Below are positions 1 through 7,642 of a DNA stretch of 20,607 nt, one piece after another; position 1 is the stretch's first letter; every line of letters begins with the position of its first letter. The stretch comes from Anaerolineaceae bacterium. GTDB taxonomy: Bacteria; Chloroflexota; Anaerolineae; JAAYZQ01. Made by a program: the position numbers and the translations under genes. Below the pieces are notes generated by a model. That model had not been told where the DNA came from. It was given only the letters and a program-made list of their open reading frames with translations, and ran no database searches. The DNA lies in the NCBI GenBank assembly GCA_012514775.1, contig JAAYZQ010000258.1:1-20607 (forward strand), given 5' to 3'.

Positions 1-84
1 AGCTATGTGTCGAGCCCTGGTTGCGCGCGCCCGCCGCCGTTCGCCAGATTTATGGCCCGGGGTGGGGAAGGAGATGATTCGCAG

Positions 85-112
85 TTGACCCTCCCCCGGG
101 CTGTGATATAAT
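85..112 (+). promoter_or_regulatory. sigma70 promoter with extended -10 for the permease-USP gene
   Basis: A -35 box TTGACC (85-90) lies 16 bp upstream of a perfect TATAAT (107-112). The -10 box is preceded by TG at 104-105, giving the extended -10 form TGATATAAT. Transcription should begin near 119. That places the ATG at 130 only about ten bases into the message, with no ribosome site, and favours the downstream TTG at 181 as the true start. Bases 1-84 show nothing I can assign. Confidence 0.75.
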
Positions 113-180
113 GGCGAACTGCTGGTGTCATGGACCGCGACCAGGGACGATCCAGTACATCGTCCTCCAGAGGAGAGCCC

Positions 181-2507
181 TTGAGCAAGAATAACCGCAA
201 TACCACCAACGTCCCGGTCGAGGTCAGCCTCAGCCGCGACCTGAACCTGTTCACCATCACGATGATCGGCGTGGGCGGCATGATCGGAGCCGGTGTCTTT
301 GTACTCACCGGCACGGCCGCTGGCGTGGCCGGACCCGCCCTCATCCTGGCTTTTTTCCTCAACGGCCTCGTCACCACACTGACCGGCATGGCCTACGCGG
401 AGCTGGGCTCGGCCTTTCCAGAGGCCGGCGGCGGCTACCTGTGGGTCAAGGAGGGCGTGGGCGGAGTACAGGGCTTCCTGGCAGGCTGGATGAACTGGTT
501 CGCGGCGGCCATCGCCGGCAGCCTGTACGCGCTGGGATTTGGCCGCTTTGCCAGCGAGTTGTGGCTCATGGCCGGCCTGCCCACCTGGGGTCTGTCGGTC
601 CAGCAGATGACCCTGGTTCTTATGACGCTCATCGTCCTGTTCTTTACCAGCGTCAACTACCGGGGTGCCTCGGAGACCGGGAAGGTGGGCAACATCGTGA
701 CCGTGGCCAAGATCGTCATCCTGGGCATGTTTGTCCTCTTTGGCGTCCTGGCCATGGCTCGTACCGAGGCCTGGCAGGCACGATTCACGACCGGGTTCAT
801 GCCAAACGGCCTGGCGGGGGTGTTTGTGGCCATGGGCCTCACTTTTATCGCCTTCGAGGGCTACGAGATCATTGCCCAGTCGGGCGAGGAGGTGATCAAC
901 CCCAAGCGCAACGTCCCCCGCGCCATCTTTGCAGCCATCGTCATCGCCGTGATCATCTATTTGCTGGTCGGCGTCACCGCCATCGGTGCCACGGTCGCGC
1001 CCCCGGGCATGGAGGCCTACGAATACCTGGGCCAGGCGAAAGAGGTGGCCATCGTCGAAGTGGCCCGGCAGGTGTTCCCCTGGGCATCGGTGCGGTGGTG
1101 CTGCTCATCAGCGGGCTGGTGTCGACCATGTCGGCCCTCAACGCCGCCACCTACTCTTCCTCCCGCGTCTCGTTCGCCATGGGCCGCGACCGCAACCTGC
1201 CGGCCTTTTTCGCCCGCGTCCACCCGCGGCGGCACACGCCCCACCTGGCCGTCCTGGCTTCGGGCGGCTTGATGCTCATCATCGCCTGGTCGCTGCCGCT
1301 GGAGGACGTCGCCGCCTCCGCCGACATCATGTTCTTGCTGCTCTTCCTGCAGGTCAACGTGGCACTCCTGCTGCTTCGGCGCAAGTTGCCCGACCTCGAC
1401 CGCGGCTTTCGAGTTCCCTGGGTGCCGGCCATCCCGATGGCTGCCATCGTCTGCAACGCCGCTTTGGCCGTTCTGCTGTTCACCTTCAGCCCCCGGGCCT
1501 GGTACCTGGCCGCCGGCTGGCTGGTGGTGGGCATGCTTTCGTACTATACCTATTTCTCTCGCGTTGAGGCCATGGAAAGGCCCAAGGAGATCCTCCTGGA
1601 GGAGGTGTTGGTCAGCCGCGATTATTCCGTGTTGGTGCCGGTGGCGACGGAGGAGCAGGCACGCATCCTGGGGCGTATCGGTGCGGTTCTGGCCCAGGCG
1701 AACGAGGGCGAGGTGCTGGCCTTGCACGTCGTCCGGGTGCCGGTCCAACTGAGCCTGGCCGACGGCCGACTGATGCTCAAGGAGGGGCGTTCCTACCTGG
1801 AAACAGTCATCGGGCAGGCCAAGGGTCGCGACGTGCCCGTGCACACCATGATCCGCCTGGGCCGCGACGTGGCTCAAGCGGTGCGCAAGACCGTGATCGA
1901 GAACGCGTCCGACCTGATCGTCCTGGGATGGCCCGGCTACACGAACACCGCCGGCCGCCTCTTTGGCTCGGTGATCGACCCCATCCTCGATGACCCGCCC
2001 ACCGACATGGCCATCGTGCGCTACCGGGCCTACCGGCCGCTCCGCTCGATCCTCGTGCCGGTGGCGGGCGGCCCCAATAGCCGGCGGGCAGCGCGCATGG
2101 CAGTGAACATGGCCCGTGGCGAATCGAACGGCCCGGTGCGTGTGACGCTGCTGCACGTCCTGCCTCCGGGATCCCGCCCGGCCGACCAGGTGCGCGCCCG
2201 GCAGGTGATGGACTATGCCCTGGAGGGCCTGAGCTACGACGCCGTGCATCGCCAGACGGTGGAGGGGACCAACGTGGTGGATGCCGTTCTGGAGGCCGCG
2301 GAGGGCCACGACCTGATCGTCATCGGCGCCACAGAAGAGCCGCTGTTCAAGAACCTGCTGGCGGGCAACATCTCGCGGGAGGTGGCCCGCCGGGCGGAGG
2401 TCTCGGTGGTGGTCGTCAAACGCCGCAGCAGCGCCCTGCACTCGCTGCTGCGGCAGACGGTGCTGGAGCCGACCACGAGCGACGCCGGCCCCGACGACGC
2501 ATCCTAA
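181..2507 (+). CDS. APC-family amino acid permease with two C-terminal universal stress (USP) domains, frameshifted
   Basis: This is a predicted inner-membrane amino acid/cation-coupled transporter fused to cytoplasmic nucleotide-binding USP domains, roughly 775 residues if the frame is restored. The APC part (to about residue 460) shows GVGGMIGAGVFVLTG in the first helix and FIAFEGYEII in the middle. USP1 (about 478-615) carries a full G-2x-G-9x-G-S ATP motif (GWPGYTNTAGRLFGS). USP2 (about 618-755) has a degenerate version (GATEEPLFKNLLAGN). The reading frame changes at the C run 1077-1080: restoring one C joins ...RQVFP to LGIGAVVLL... and keeps the family sequence continuous. I chose TTG 181 because AGAGGAG sits 5-6 bases upstream, while ATG 130 has no ribosome site. 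The single-base change could be a sequencing error or a recent mutation, because both halves look well conserved. USP domains probably regulate transport. The substrate cannot be told. Confidence 0.85.
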
Positions 2508-3697
2508 GGACTTCTCAGGATCGCGGCAGTTTCGGGCGTGGCCCAGATGGCCGCGCCGGTGGTGTCGACGGTCAGATCGCAGAGCTGCATCTGGGGCACG
2601 TAGCACTTCTGGGCCATGAGGAACTGGTTGCGAAAGTACCGGTTGCGAAAGTAGGTGGGCTCGTACTTCTTGCGATAGTCGATATCGCGCCGCCATTTGC
2701 GCTTCAGCCGGATGGCGTCGTCGGTGAGGTAGACGACCTTGATGCCGATGAGGTGCGCGACCTCGTCCAGCAGGAACGGAAAGTTGCCCTCGATAAAGAT
2801 GACGTCGGCCGGCTTGATCTCGACGGGCACCCCGCCCGGCTTTAGCGCGCCGTCCAGGTCGTGGCTGGACGTGGCAAAGATGAAATCGTAGCGCGGGATC
2901 GAGATCGCCCGTCCCCGGCAAATGTCCTCCAGGCTCTGCCGGAAAAGCTCAAAATGAATGGCTTCTTTGCCCAGGGTGTGGATGCCCTTCTCCTCGCGCT
3001 GGTCGCGGTCGGTCAAGAAGTTGTCCATCTCGATGGAGGTGACCTGCCTTCCTGCATCCTCGAAGCGGCAGCGCAGGCGCTCGACGATCTCGGTCTTGCC
3101 GGCCGCCGTCGGCCCGGCGATGGCCAGGACAATGGGGGTGCCCTTGACGGCGATGAGCCTCTCCACGTCGTCCATGAAGGCGGCGTCCAACTCGGCGTTG
3201 GCCTCTTTGAAGGCCTTGTAGCCGATGGATTGGCAGCGATCGAGGCATCGCTGCCGTCGTTCAAAGGCCTGGAACGGCGCGCCGCCCAGGTGGGCCACCA
3301 CGGCCTCGGTGAAATAGTGCGTCCGCGTCAAGAAGTAAAAGCCGCGGATGTCAAAGTAAAAGTGGGCCCGAATCCACTCCGCCGCGTACTCCCCGGTCAC
3401 CAGCCCGACCAGGAGCATGGTGGTCAGCCGCTCGATGGTCTCGTCCAGCACGATCCGGTCGCCGGCGCGGGGCTTGATCTGGATGCCCCGAAAAAAGTCG
3501 GCGTCCCGGATCCACGCCTCGATCTCTTGCCTCGGCGCGGGCGCGACGGCGGGCCAGCCGCCCTCCCCGGGGTTCAGGTTGTTCAGGCAGTAACGGAACT
3601 CGTACAGCTCCAGGTCGTCGATGCCGGGATTGATGGCTCCCATCCTCTCGTACAGAGCCTGGGAAAAGCGCGCATAACTCAGGTCGGGCGGCAGCAT
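2504..3697 (-). CDS. P-loop kinase, phosphoribulokinase/uridine kinase-like, with an unknown N-terminal domain
   Basis: The 397-residue protein has a C-terminal P-loop kinase domain. Walker A is GPTAAGKT (195-202) after a hydrophobic strand, an acidic EMDNF follows strand 2 (223-227), and a Walker B-like strand ends in ADVIFIEGN (297-305). This arrangement is typical of the uridine kinase/phosphoribulokinase/pantothenate kinase group, so it probably phosphorylates a hydroxyl on a small sugar-like or nucleoside-like substrate. Residues 1-185 are not a domain I recognise; they are rich in aromatic and charged residues. ATG 3697 is chosen because AAGGTGAG lies 5 bases upstream and the iPGM stop ends just 4 bases before it, implying translational coupling. 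An upstream in-frame ATG at 3799 would bury the start inside the iPGM gene. It is the last gene of the minus-strand operon. Its TAG overlaps the TAA of the convergent permease gene. Confidence 0.8.
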   Translation of the reverse strand: MLPPDLSYARFSQALYERMGAINPGIDDLELYEFRYCLNNLNPGEGGWPAVAPAPRQEIEAWIRDADFFRGIQIKPRAGDRIVLDETIERLTTMLLVGLVTGEYAAEWIRAHFYFDIRGFYFLTRTHYFTEAVVAHLGGAPFQAFERRQRCLDRCQSIGYKAFKEANAELDAAFMDDVERLIAVKGTPIVLAIAGPTAAGKTEIVERLRCRFEDAGRQVTSIEMDNFLTDRDQREEKGIHTLGKEAIHFELFRQSLEDICRGRAISIPRYDFIFATSSHDLDGALKPGGVPVEIKPADVIFIEGNFPFLLDEVAHLIGIKVVYLTDDAIRLKRKWRRDIDYRKKYEPTYFRNRYFRNQFLMAQKCYVPQMQLCDLTVDTTGAAIWATPETAAILRSP

Positions 3698-3701
3698 GGT
3701 C

Positions 3702-5309
3702 TCACCTTTCGCTCTGTGTCGATCCCCGGGCGGCGCACGGCCTCCCGGTGCCAAACACCAGCGCGTCGTAGGCGCGCCGGGTCCTGGCATAGTCGCCATC
3801 GCGGTCCAGGGCGATCCCCCTCCCCATCCCGGTGACGATCCGCCCCACTCCGATCTCGTCTATCTGGCGGTCCAGCTTCTCGAGCATCGCCGGGGCGCTG
3901 CCCGGTTCCGTGCTGCGCCCGTCCAGGATCAGGTGCAGGTAGACGCGGCCGAGGCCTCTGGCCCTGGCCATGCGCAGCAGGGCCAGGGGATAGTCGATGG
4001 AGCCGTGGGAGCTTTTTTCGGTGAGGAGGCCGATGAGGTGCAGGCTCGTGTCGCGGGCCTTGGCCTCCTCGATGGCGCGGCCAAGGACCTTGTTCTCGTA
4101 GAACGAGCCATCGCGCATCGCCAGGTCGAGCCGGACGTCGTCCTGGAGCGCGACCCGGCCGGCGCCAACGTTCATGTGGCCGGCCTCGGAGTTGCCCGGC
4201 TTCCCCGGCCGCAGGCCCACTGCCTCGCCCGCAGCCTGCAACAGGGAACACGGGAAGCGCTGCAACAGCTCGTCCCACACGGGTGTCCTGGCGATAAATA
4301 TGGGGTTCGTGTCGTCGCTCTTGCCCAGGCCCCAGCCATCGAGGATCAAGAGCAGCAGGCGGCGGCGGCCGCCCCAGCGGTAGCCGGGCGCCAGGGTTTC
4401 TCCGGTCATGGACCCGGGCGTGTCCAGGGCGAGGGCGTCCAGCACGGTCGGCGCCACGTCCGCCAGCTTGCCGTCGCGCAGCGTGATAGGCTGCGGCCCG
4501 CGGGGATCGACGAGGATGAACGGTACGGGGTTGGCCGTGTGCGAGACGTGGGGCCTGCCGTCGGGATGGACCATCACTTCCAGGTTCCCGTGATCGGCCG
4601 TCACCAGCGTCACATAGTCCAGGGCCCGGGCGGCATCGATGACCTGTCCCAGCCGGGCATCGACCAGCCCGGCGCAGGCGACCTTGCTCTCGGCATTCTG
4701 GGTGTGTCCCAGCACGTCGCCGTTGGCAAAATTGACTACGACGAGATCGTAGCCCGCCTGCATGCCGCGCAGCACTTCCTCGGCCACCCGGGGCAGGCTC
4801 AGCTCTGGTACCTGCTCGAAGGGGATGCCGTGGGGAGAGGGAATGCGCGTCCCGTCCTGGCCGGGGAACGGCTGAACCCGGCCCCCGTTCAAGAAATAGG
4901 TGACGTGTGCGTACTTTTCCGACTCGGCAACGCGCAATTGCCGCAGTCCGGCGCGGCTGACGACCTGCCCCAGGGTGTCTTCGATGCTGGTGGGGGCAAA
5001 GGCCACGGGCACGTCTACGAACTTCTGGTGGTAGAGGGTCAGGATCACAAAGTGCAGATCCTGAAACTCGTGCCGGGGAAAGCGGTCCAGGTCGGGATCG
5101 ACAAAGGCCTCCGTCAGTTGGATCTCGCGCTCGCCGCGGCGGCAGCAAAAGACGACGGCGTCGCCGTCCTGGATCCGGCCGGCCGGCCCGTTCTGGCCGT
5201 CGAGCAGGACCAGCGGCTCGATCCAGTAGTCGGTCTGTCCCTGGCGATACAGGTCCCGGACGGCCCCGGCGAGGATGGCTCCGCCACGCGGGAGGGAATC
5301 ATCCGGCAT
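3702..5309 (-). CDS. circularly permuted 2,3-bisphosphoglycerate-independent phosphoglycerate mutase-like enzyme
   Basis: iPGM interconverts 3- and 2-phosphoglycerate through a phosphoserine intermediate, using two metal ions. All the hallmark motifs are present in this 535-residue protein, but in rotated order. First come elements of the normal second half: CRRGER (arginine pair, 56-61), AESEKYAHVTYF (128-139), NGDVLGHT (196-203), TADHGN (237-242), HVSHTANPVPF (254-264), KLADVAPT (281-288) and MTGETL (301-306). A short Arg/Gly linker follows (307-317). Then comes the normal first half: LILDGWG (321-327), the nucleophile loop GNSEAGH with Ser374, LDGRSTEP and AYDALVFG (513-520). The breakpoint corresponds to about residue 225 of standard enzymes, inside the phosphotransferase domain. 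Length is close to the usual 510-515. The gene overlaps the upstream HAD gene by 11 bases and lies 4 bases before the kinase. Whether it is glycolytic or has a new substrate is open; it belongs to the alkaline phosphatase superfamily. Confidence 0.9.
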   Translation of the reverse strand: MPDDSLPRGGAILAGAVRDLYRQGQTDYWIEPLVLLDGQNGPAGRIQDGDAVVFCCRRGEREIQLTEAFVDPDLDRFPRHEFQDLHFVILTLYHQKFVDVPVAFAPTSIEDTLGQVVSRAGLRQLRVAESEKYAHVTYFLNGGRVQPFPGQDGTRIPSPHGIPFEQVPELSLPRVAEEVLRGMQAGYDLVVVNFANGDVLGHTQNAESKVACAGLVDARLGQVIDAARALDYVTLVTADHGNLEVMVHPDGRPHVSHTANPVPFILVDPRGPQPITLRDGKLADVAPTVLDALALDTPGSMTGETLAPGYRWGGRRRLLLLILDGWGLGKSDDTNPIFIARTPVWDELLQRFPCSLLQAAGEAVGLRPGKPGNSEAGHMNVGAGRVALQDDVRLDLAMRDGSFYENKVLGRAIEEAKARDTSLHLIGLLTEKSSHGSIDYPLALLRMARARGLGRVYLHLILDGRSTEPGSAPAMLEKLDRQIDEIGVGRIVTGMGRGIALDRDGDYARTRRAYDALVFGTGRPCAARGSTQSER

Positions 5310-6090
5310 CGGTTCTCCGCGTTCCGGCTGCCGCTGCCGCGCCCGTTGCGCCCGATAGAGGGCCGGGAAAGAGGGTGAGGAGATCGCTCATTTCGTGGAT
5401 CACATAGTCGGGCTTGTGATCCTCGGTGGGGGGTTCCTTGGCCAGCGTGGCCGGCTCCATCAAGATAATGGCCAGCCCGTAGCCGGCCAGCCGCGCCCCC
5501 AGGATGTCGCGGGAAGGATTGTCGCCCACGTACACCGAGCGGGCAGGTTCCACGCCAATGCGGCGCGCCGCCTCGATATAGATCTCCGGGCCGGGCTTGC
5601 GCAGGCCGGTCTTGGAGGAAAGGACCACGGTCTCAAAGTAGCCGGTCAGGCCGTCCGCTTCCAGCCAGTCGGGGATCTCGGTCTCGGTGATCGTGTTGGC
5701 AATGATCCCCAGGTGATAGCCCCGCCGGGTCAGCTCCAGCACCACGTCTTTGACGTCCGGCCGCGCGACCCGCCGCCCGTCGCGATCGCGCCACAGGCGG
5801 GTGAGCCTTCCGGACAGCGGCCCGATCCTGTCGGCCGGAAAGTCGGGCAGCATCCACTGGGTCCACAGATCTCTTTCGCAGGCTTCGGTCAAGGACTGCT
5901 TGGCATGCTTCCGGTAGACCCGGTACCTTGCTTCCAGCAAGTCGCAGAAGGCATCGGGCGTCTCGTTCGCCCCGACCAGCGTCACGAGCTGCTGCCTGGC
6001 CTGACTCTGAAACTCGTCGTCCTTGACCACAATGCGCATCGTGTTGCCCACGTCGATGAAAATGGCTTCCATGTCCCTGTTATCCTTCAT
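5299..6090 (-). CDS. HAD-superfamily hydrolase (third of three)
   Basis: This 263-residue haloacid-dehalogenase-type phosphatase has motif I FIDVGNT (nucleophile Asp13), motif II IIANT, motif III lysine in GLRKPGPEIY, and motif IV VYVGDNPSRD. An alpha-helical cap lies between motifs I and II. Motif I reads D-V-G-N-T, so the second aspartate (general acid/base in most HAD phosphatases) is glycine. Glycine also occurs there in family members such as YihX, so activity is not excluded. It closely resembles the HAD protein at 6766-7539 in motifs II to IV (GARLAGYGLAI versus GARRAGYGLAI), suggesting duplication. Its ATG overlaps the previous stop as ATGA, and its 3' end overlaps the iPGM start by 11 bases, so translation is probably coupled. 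The substrate is unknown; a phosphorylated sugar or acid is likely from context. An internal ATG at 6072 is an alternative start. Confidence 0.85.
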   Translation of the reverse strand: MKDNRDMEAIFIDVGNTMRIVVKDDEFQSQARQQLVTLVGANETPDAFCDLLEARYRVYRKHAKQSLTEACERDLWTQWMLPDFPADRIGPLSGRLTRLWRDRDGRRVARPDVKDVVLELTRRGYHLGIIANTITETEIPDWLEADGLTGYFETVVLSSKTGLRKPGPEIYIEAARRIGVEPARSVYVGDNPSRDILGARLAGYGLAIILMEPATLAKEPPTEDHKPDYVIHEMSDLLTLFPGPLSGATGAAAAAGTRRTDAG

Positions 6091-6773
6091 TCGCTGCCCC
6101 CTTGCTCGCCTGTTCCCCGAAGGATGGGCACGTTGAGTAGATCTGTGAGCGAGCCGAGATAGTAGTCCGCTCTGGCGTCCGGATCATGGTTCACGGCGAT
6201 GGTCACCAGCCCAACCGCGCGGGCGCCGTCCAGCTCCTCGGCGTCGTGGCCCACGAAAGCCGCCTCGTCCGCCGGCAGCCCTGCCTGGCGCAGCGCGTCC
6301 AGGTAGATGGCAGGGTCAGGTTTATGGACACCCAGGACCGTCGAACAGGCCACGAAATCGATCCACGGGGCGATGCCGGCCTTTTCCAACCACTGCATCT
6401 TGCGTTCGAGGGAGTGCATCGTGTCGGTGACGATGCACAGGATCAGGCCGCGCTGCTTCAGCCCTGCCAGGGTTTCCTGGCAGCCGGGCATCGGACTGAC
6501 GCTGTCCGAGTGGCGGTCGATGGCGGCTACCAGCCTCTGGCGCTCCTCCGGGTCATCCAGGCCGTGCATCTGGAGCACCCGATCCCAGTATTCCTCGGGG
6601 CTGATGCGCCCCCGGCTTCCTTCCGACTTGAGCGCCTTCTGCCGCAGGCGATCCTCCCCCGTCAGCTCGGCCGGGAGACCTCTCTCCTGCAAACGGTCGG
6701 CCACGAACTGGCCCGTGGATTGCGGGCGTTGATACAGCACGCCCGCCGCGTCAAACAGGACTCCCTTAAGCAT
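6087..6773 (-). CDS. HAD-superfamily hydrolase (second of three)
   Basis: This 228-residue HAD-type hydrolase has motif I LFDAAGV (nucleophile Asp8), motif II CIVTDT, motif III in VHKPDPAIY, and motif IV AFVGHDAEELDGAR. The position two after the nucleophile is alanine. That is also seen in phosphonoacetaldehyde hydrolases (DxAGT), but I see no other reason to assign that activity. In motif IV, GHD replaces the usual GD. It is clearly more divergent than its two neighbours. The start at 6773 follows a GGGAGG ribosome site and overlaps the end of the upstream HAD gene by 8 bases. The stop overlaps the next start by 4 bases. The three HAD genes therefore form a translationally linked block in the minus-strand operon. 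Confidence 0.85.
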   Translation of the reverse strand: MLKGVLFDAAGVLYQRPQSTGQFVADRLQERGLPAELTGEDRLRQKALKSEGSRGRISPEEYWDRVLQMHGLDDPEERQRLVAAIDRHSDSVSPMPGCQETLAGLKQRGLILCIVTDTMHSLERKMQWLEKAGIAPWIDFVACSTVLGVHKPDPAIYLDALRQAGLPADEAAFVGHDAEELDGARAVGLVTIAVNHDPDARADYYLGSLTDLLNVPILRGTGEQGGSE

Positions 6774-7539
6774 GGGCAGAGGCCTCCCCCACGGGCGAGA
6801 CGAGCCCCAGGACGTCCATCAGGTCCTGGATGGCCGCGTCAGGCTCCACGTCCACGATGCCCTGGTCCGACCGGGCTGTGAGAAAGGACCGGATCTGGAT
6901 CGCCAGGCCATAGCCGGCGCGCCGGGCCCCGACGACGTCGCGCGAAAGCGTGTCGCCCACGTAGGCGCAGGCCGCAGCCGGCACCGCCATCAAGCGGACC
7001 GCCTCGTCAAAGATGCGTCGATTTGGCTTGCGCCAGCCGAAATCAGCGCTGGTCAGGACGTGCTCGAAGTAGTGGGCGATGCCGTACTCTGACAGGCAGG
7101 CCGGCACCAGCCTGCGGCTGAGGACATTGGAGATCATGCCCAGGCGAAAACCGCGGCTGCGCAACGCCTCGAGAAGGGCCGGCGCCTCGGAGCGCAGGCT
7201 CCGCGCCTGAAACCGGGTGGCGTGCAGATAGGTCAGCTCTTCGGCGACGGCCGCCAACCGATCCCTGGCCAGGCTGACATTGGACAAGATGTGCTCTGTC
7301 CACACCTGCTCGGGCGACAACTCCACCTCGCTTCCTTCTCGCCACGCCTGGTACGCCTCCATCCCGGAGACGACGGCGGCCTGTAACTCGGACACCCCCA
7401 GGCCGGGGTCCAGGTCGTGGCTGCGCAAGAACTCGAGCATCGCGCACGCACCCGCGTGGCGAGTGGTATCGTCATAGTAAACAGTCTCCAGCGTGCCGCC
7501 CATGTCAAAGATGACGGCGCGGATGCGATTGGTCGCCAT
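6766..7539 (-). CDS. HAD-superfamily hydrolase (first of three)
   Basis: This 257-residue HAD hydrolase begins MATNRIRAVIFDMGGT, with nucleophile Asp12 in a D-M-G-G-T motif I that lacks the second aspartate. Motif II is MISNV, motif III WRKPNRRIF, and motif IV AYVGDTLSRD. The cap lies between motifs I and II. The start at 7539 is preferred over an in-frame ATG at 7593 because the latter lies inside a long hairpin and has no ribosome site, whereas AAGGAAAG stands about 11 bases before 7539. It is probably a paralogue of the protein at 5299-6090. Position in an ABC-importer/RpiR operon suggests dephosphorylation of an imported or intermediate phosphate ester. The substrate is unknown. Confidence 0.85.
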   Translation of the reverse strand: MATNRIRAVIFDMGGTLETVYYDDTTRHAGACAMLEFLRSHDLDPGLGVSELQAAVVSGMEAYQAWREGSEVELSPEQVWTEHILSNVSLARDRLAAVAEELTYLHATRFQARSLRSEAPALLEALRSRGFRLGMISNVLSRRLVPACLSEYGIAHYFEHVLTSADFGWRKPNRRIFDEAVRLMAVPAAACAYVGDTLSRDVVGARRAGYGLAIQIRSFLTARSDQGIVDVEPDAAIQDLMDVLGLVSPVGEASAHA

Positions 7540-7572
7540 GGATGAATCGCTTTCCTTCCCGCGTGAGGTTGC

Positions 7573-7618
7573 CGGGCCTTTGGACACGAACACGGCGTGT
7601 TCGTGTCCAAAGAGCCCG
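7573..7618 (-). promoter_or_regulatory. long stem-loop between the binding-protein gene and the HAD block
   Basis: A perfect 16-bp inverted repeat (7578-7593 and 7597-7612; arm CTTTGGACACGAACAC) has a 3-base loop. It extends by five more G/C pairs (7573-7577 with 7614-7618) around one bulged A. There is no T-run directly after it on either strand, so it is not a standard intrinsic terminator. A stem-loop after a binding-protein gene often protects that part of the message from 3' decay or lowers downstream expression; that is my best reading. A palindromic protein site is the alternative. Confidence 0.7.
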
Positions 7619-7642
7619 AGTTCCTGTCAGCCCGTTTTATCC

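Noticed and set aside
3..389. Minus-strand open frame of 128 codons at the left edge
   Set aside because: It overlaps the permease promoter and start, has low-complexity Thr/Pro/Arg composition and no ribosome site.
1017..2921. Long minus-strand open frame (634 codons) opposite the permease-USP gene
   Set aside because: It spans two well-supported genes on both strands and its product is His/Gly/Arg-rich with no domain. It is a GC-driven shadow frame.
3679..5148. Second minus-strand open frame within the iPGM region, and the plus-strand frame 3696-5378
   Set aside because: Arg/Pro/Gly-rich shadows of the iPGM gene, which carries every expected motif in its own frame.
3702..5309. Explaining the iPGM motif order as two fused partial genes or an assembly error
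   Set aside because: One continuous frame carries each half once with no duplicated motif, and the gene ends fit the operon overlaps exactly.
7540..7593. Upstream start (MFVSKGP...) for the first HAD protein
   Set aside because: The start lies inside the long hairpin and lacks a ribosome site; the HAD fold begins right after the ATG at 7539.
7573..7618. Reading the hairpin as a classical intrinsic terminator
   Set aside because: No T-run follows on either strand, and the downstream HAD genes have no promoter of their own that I can see.
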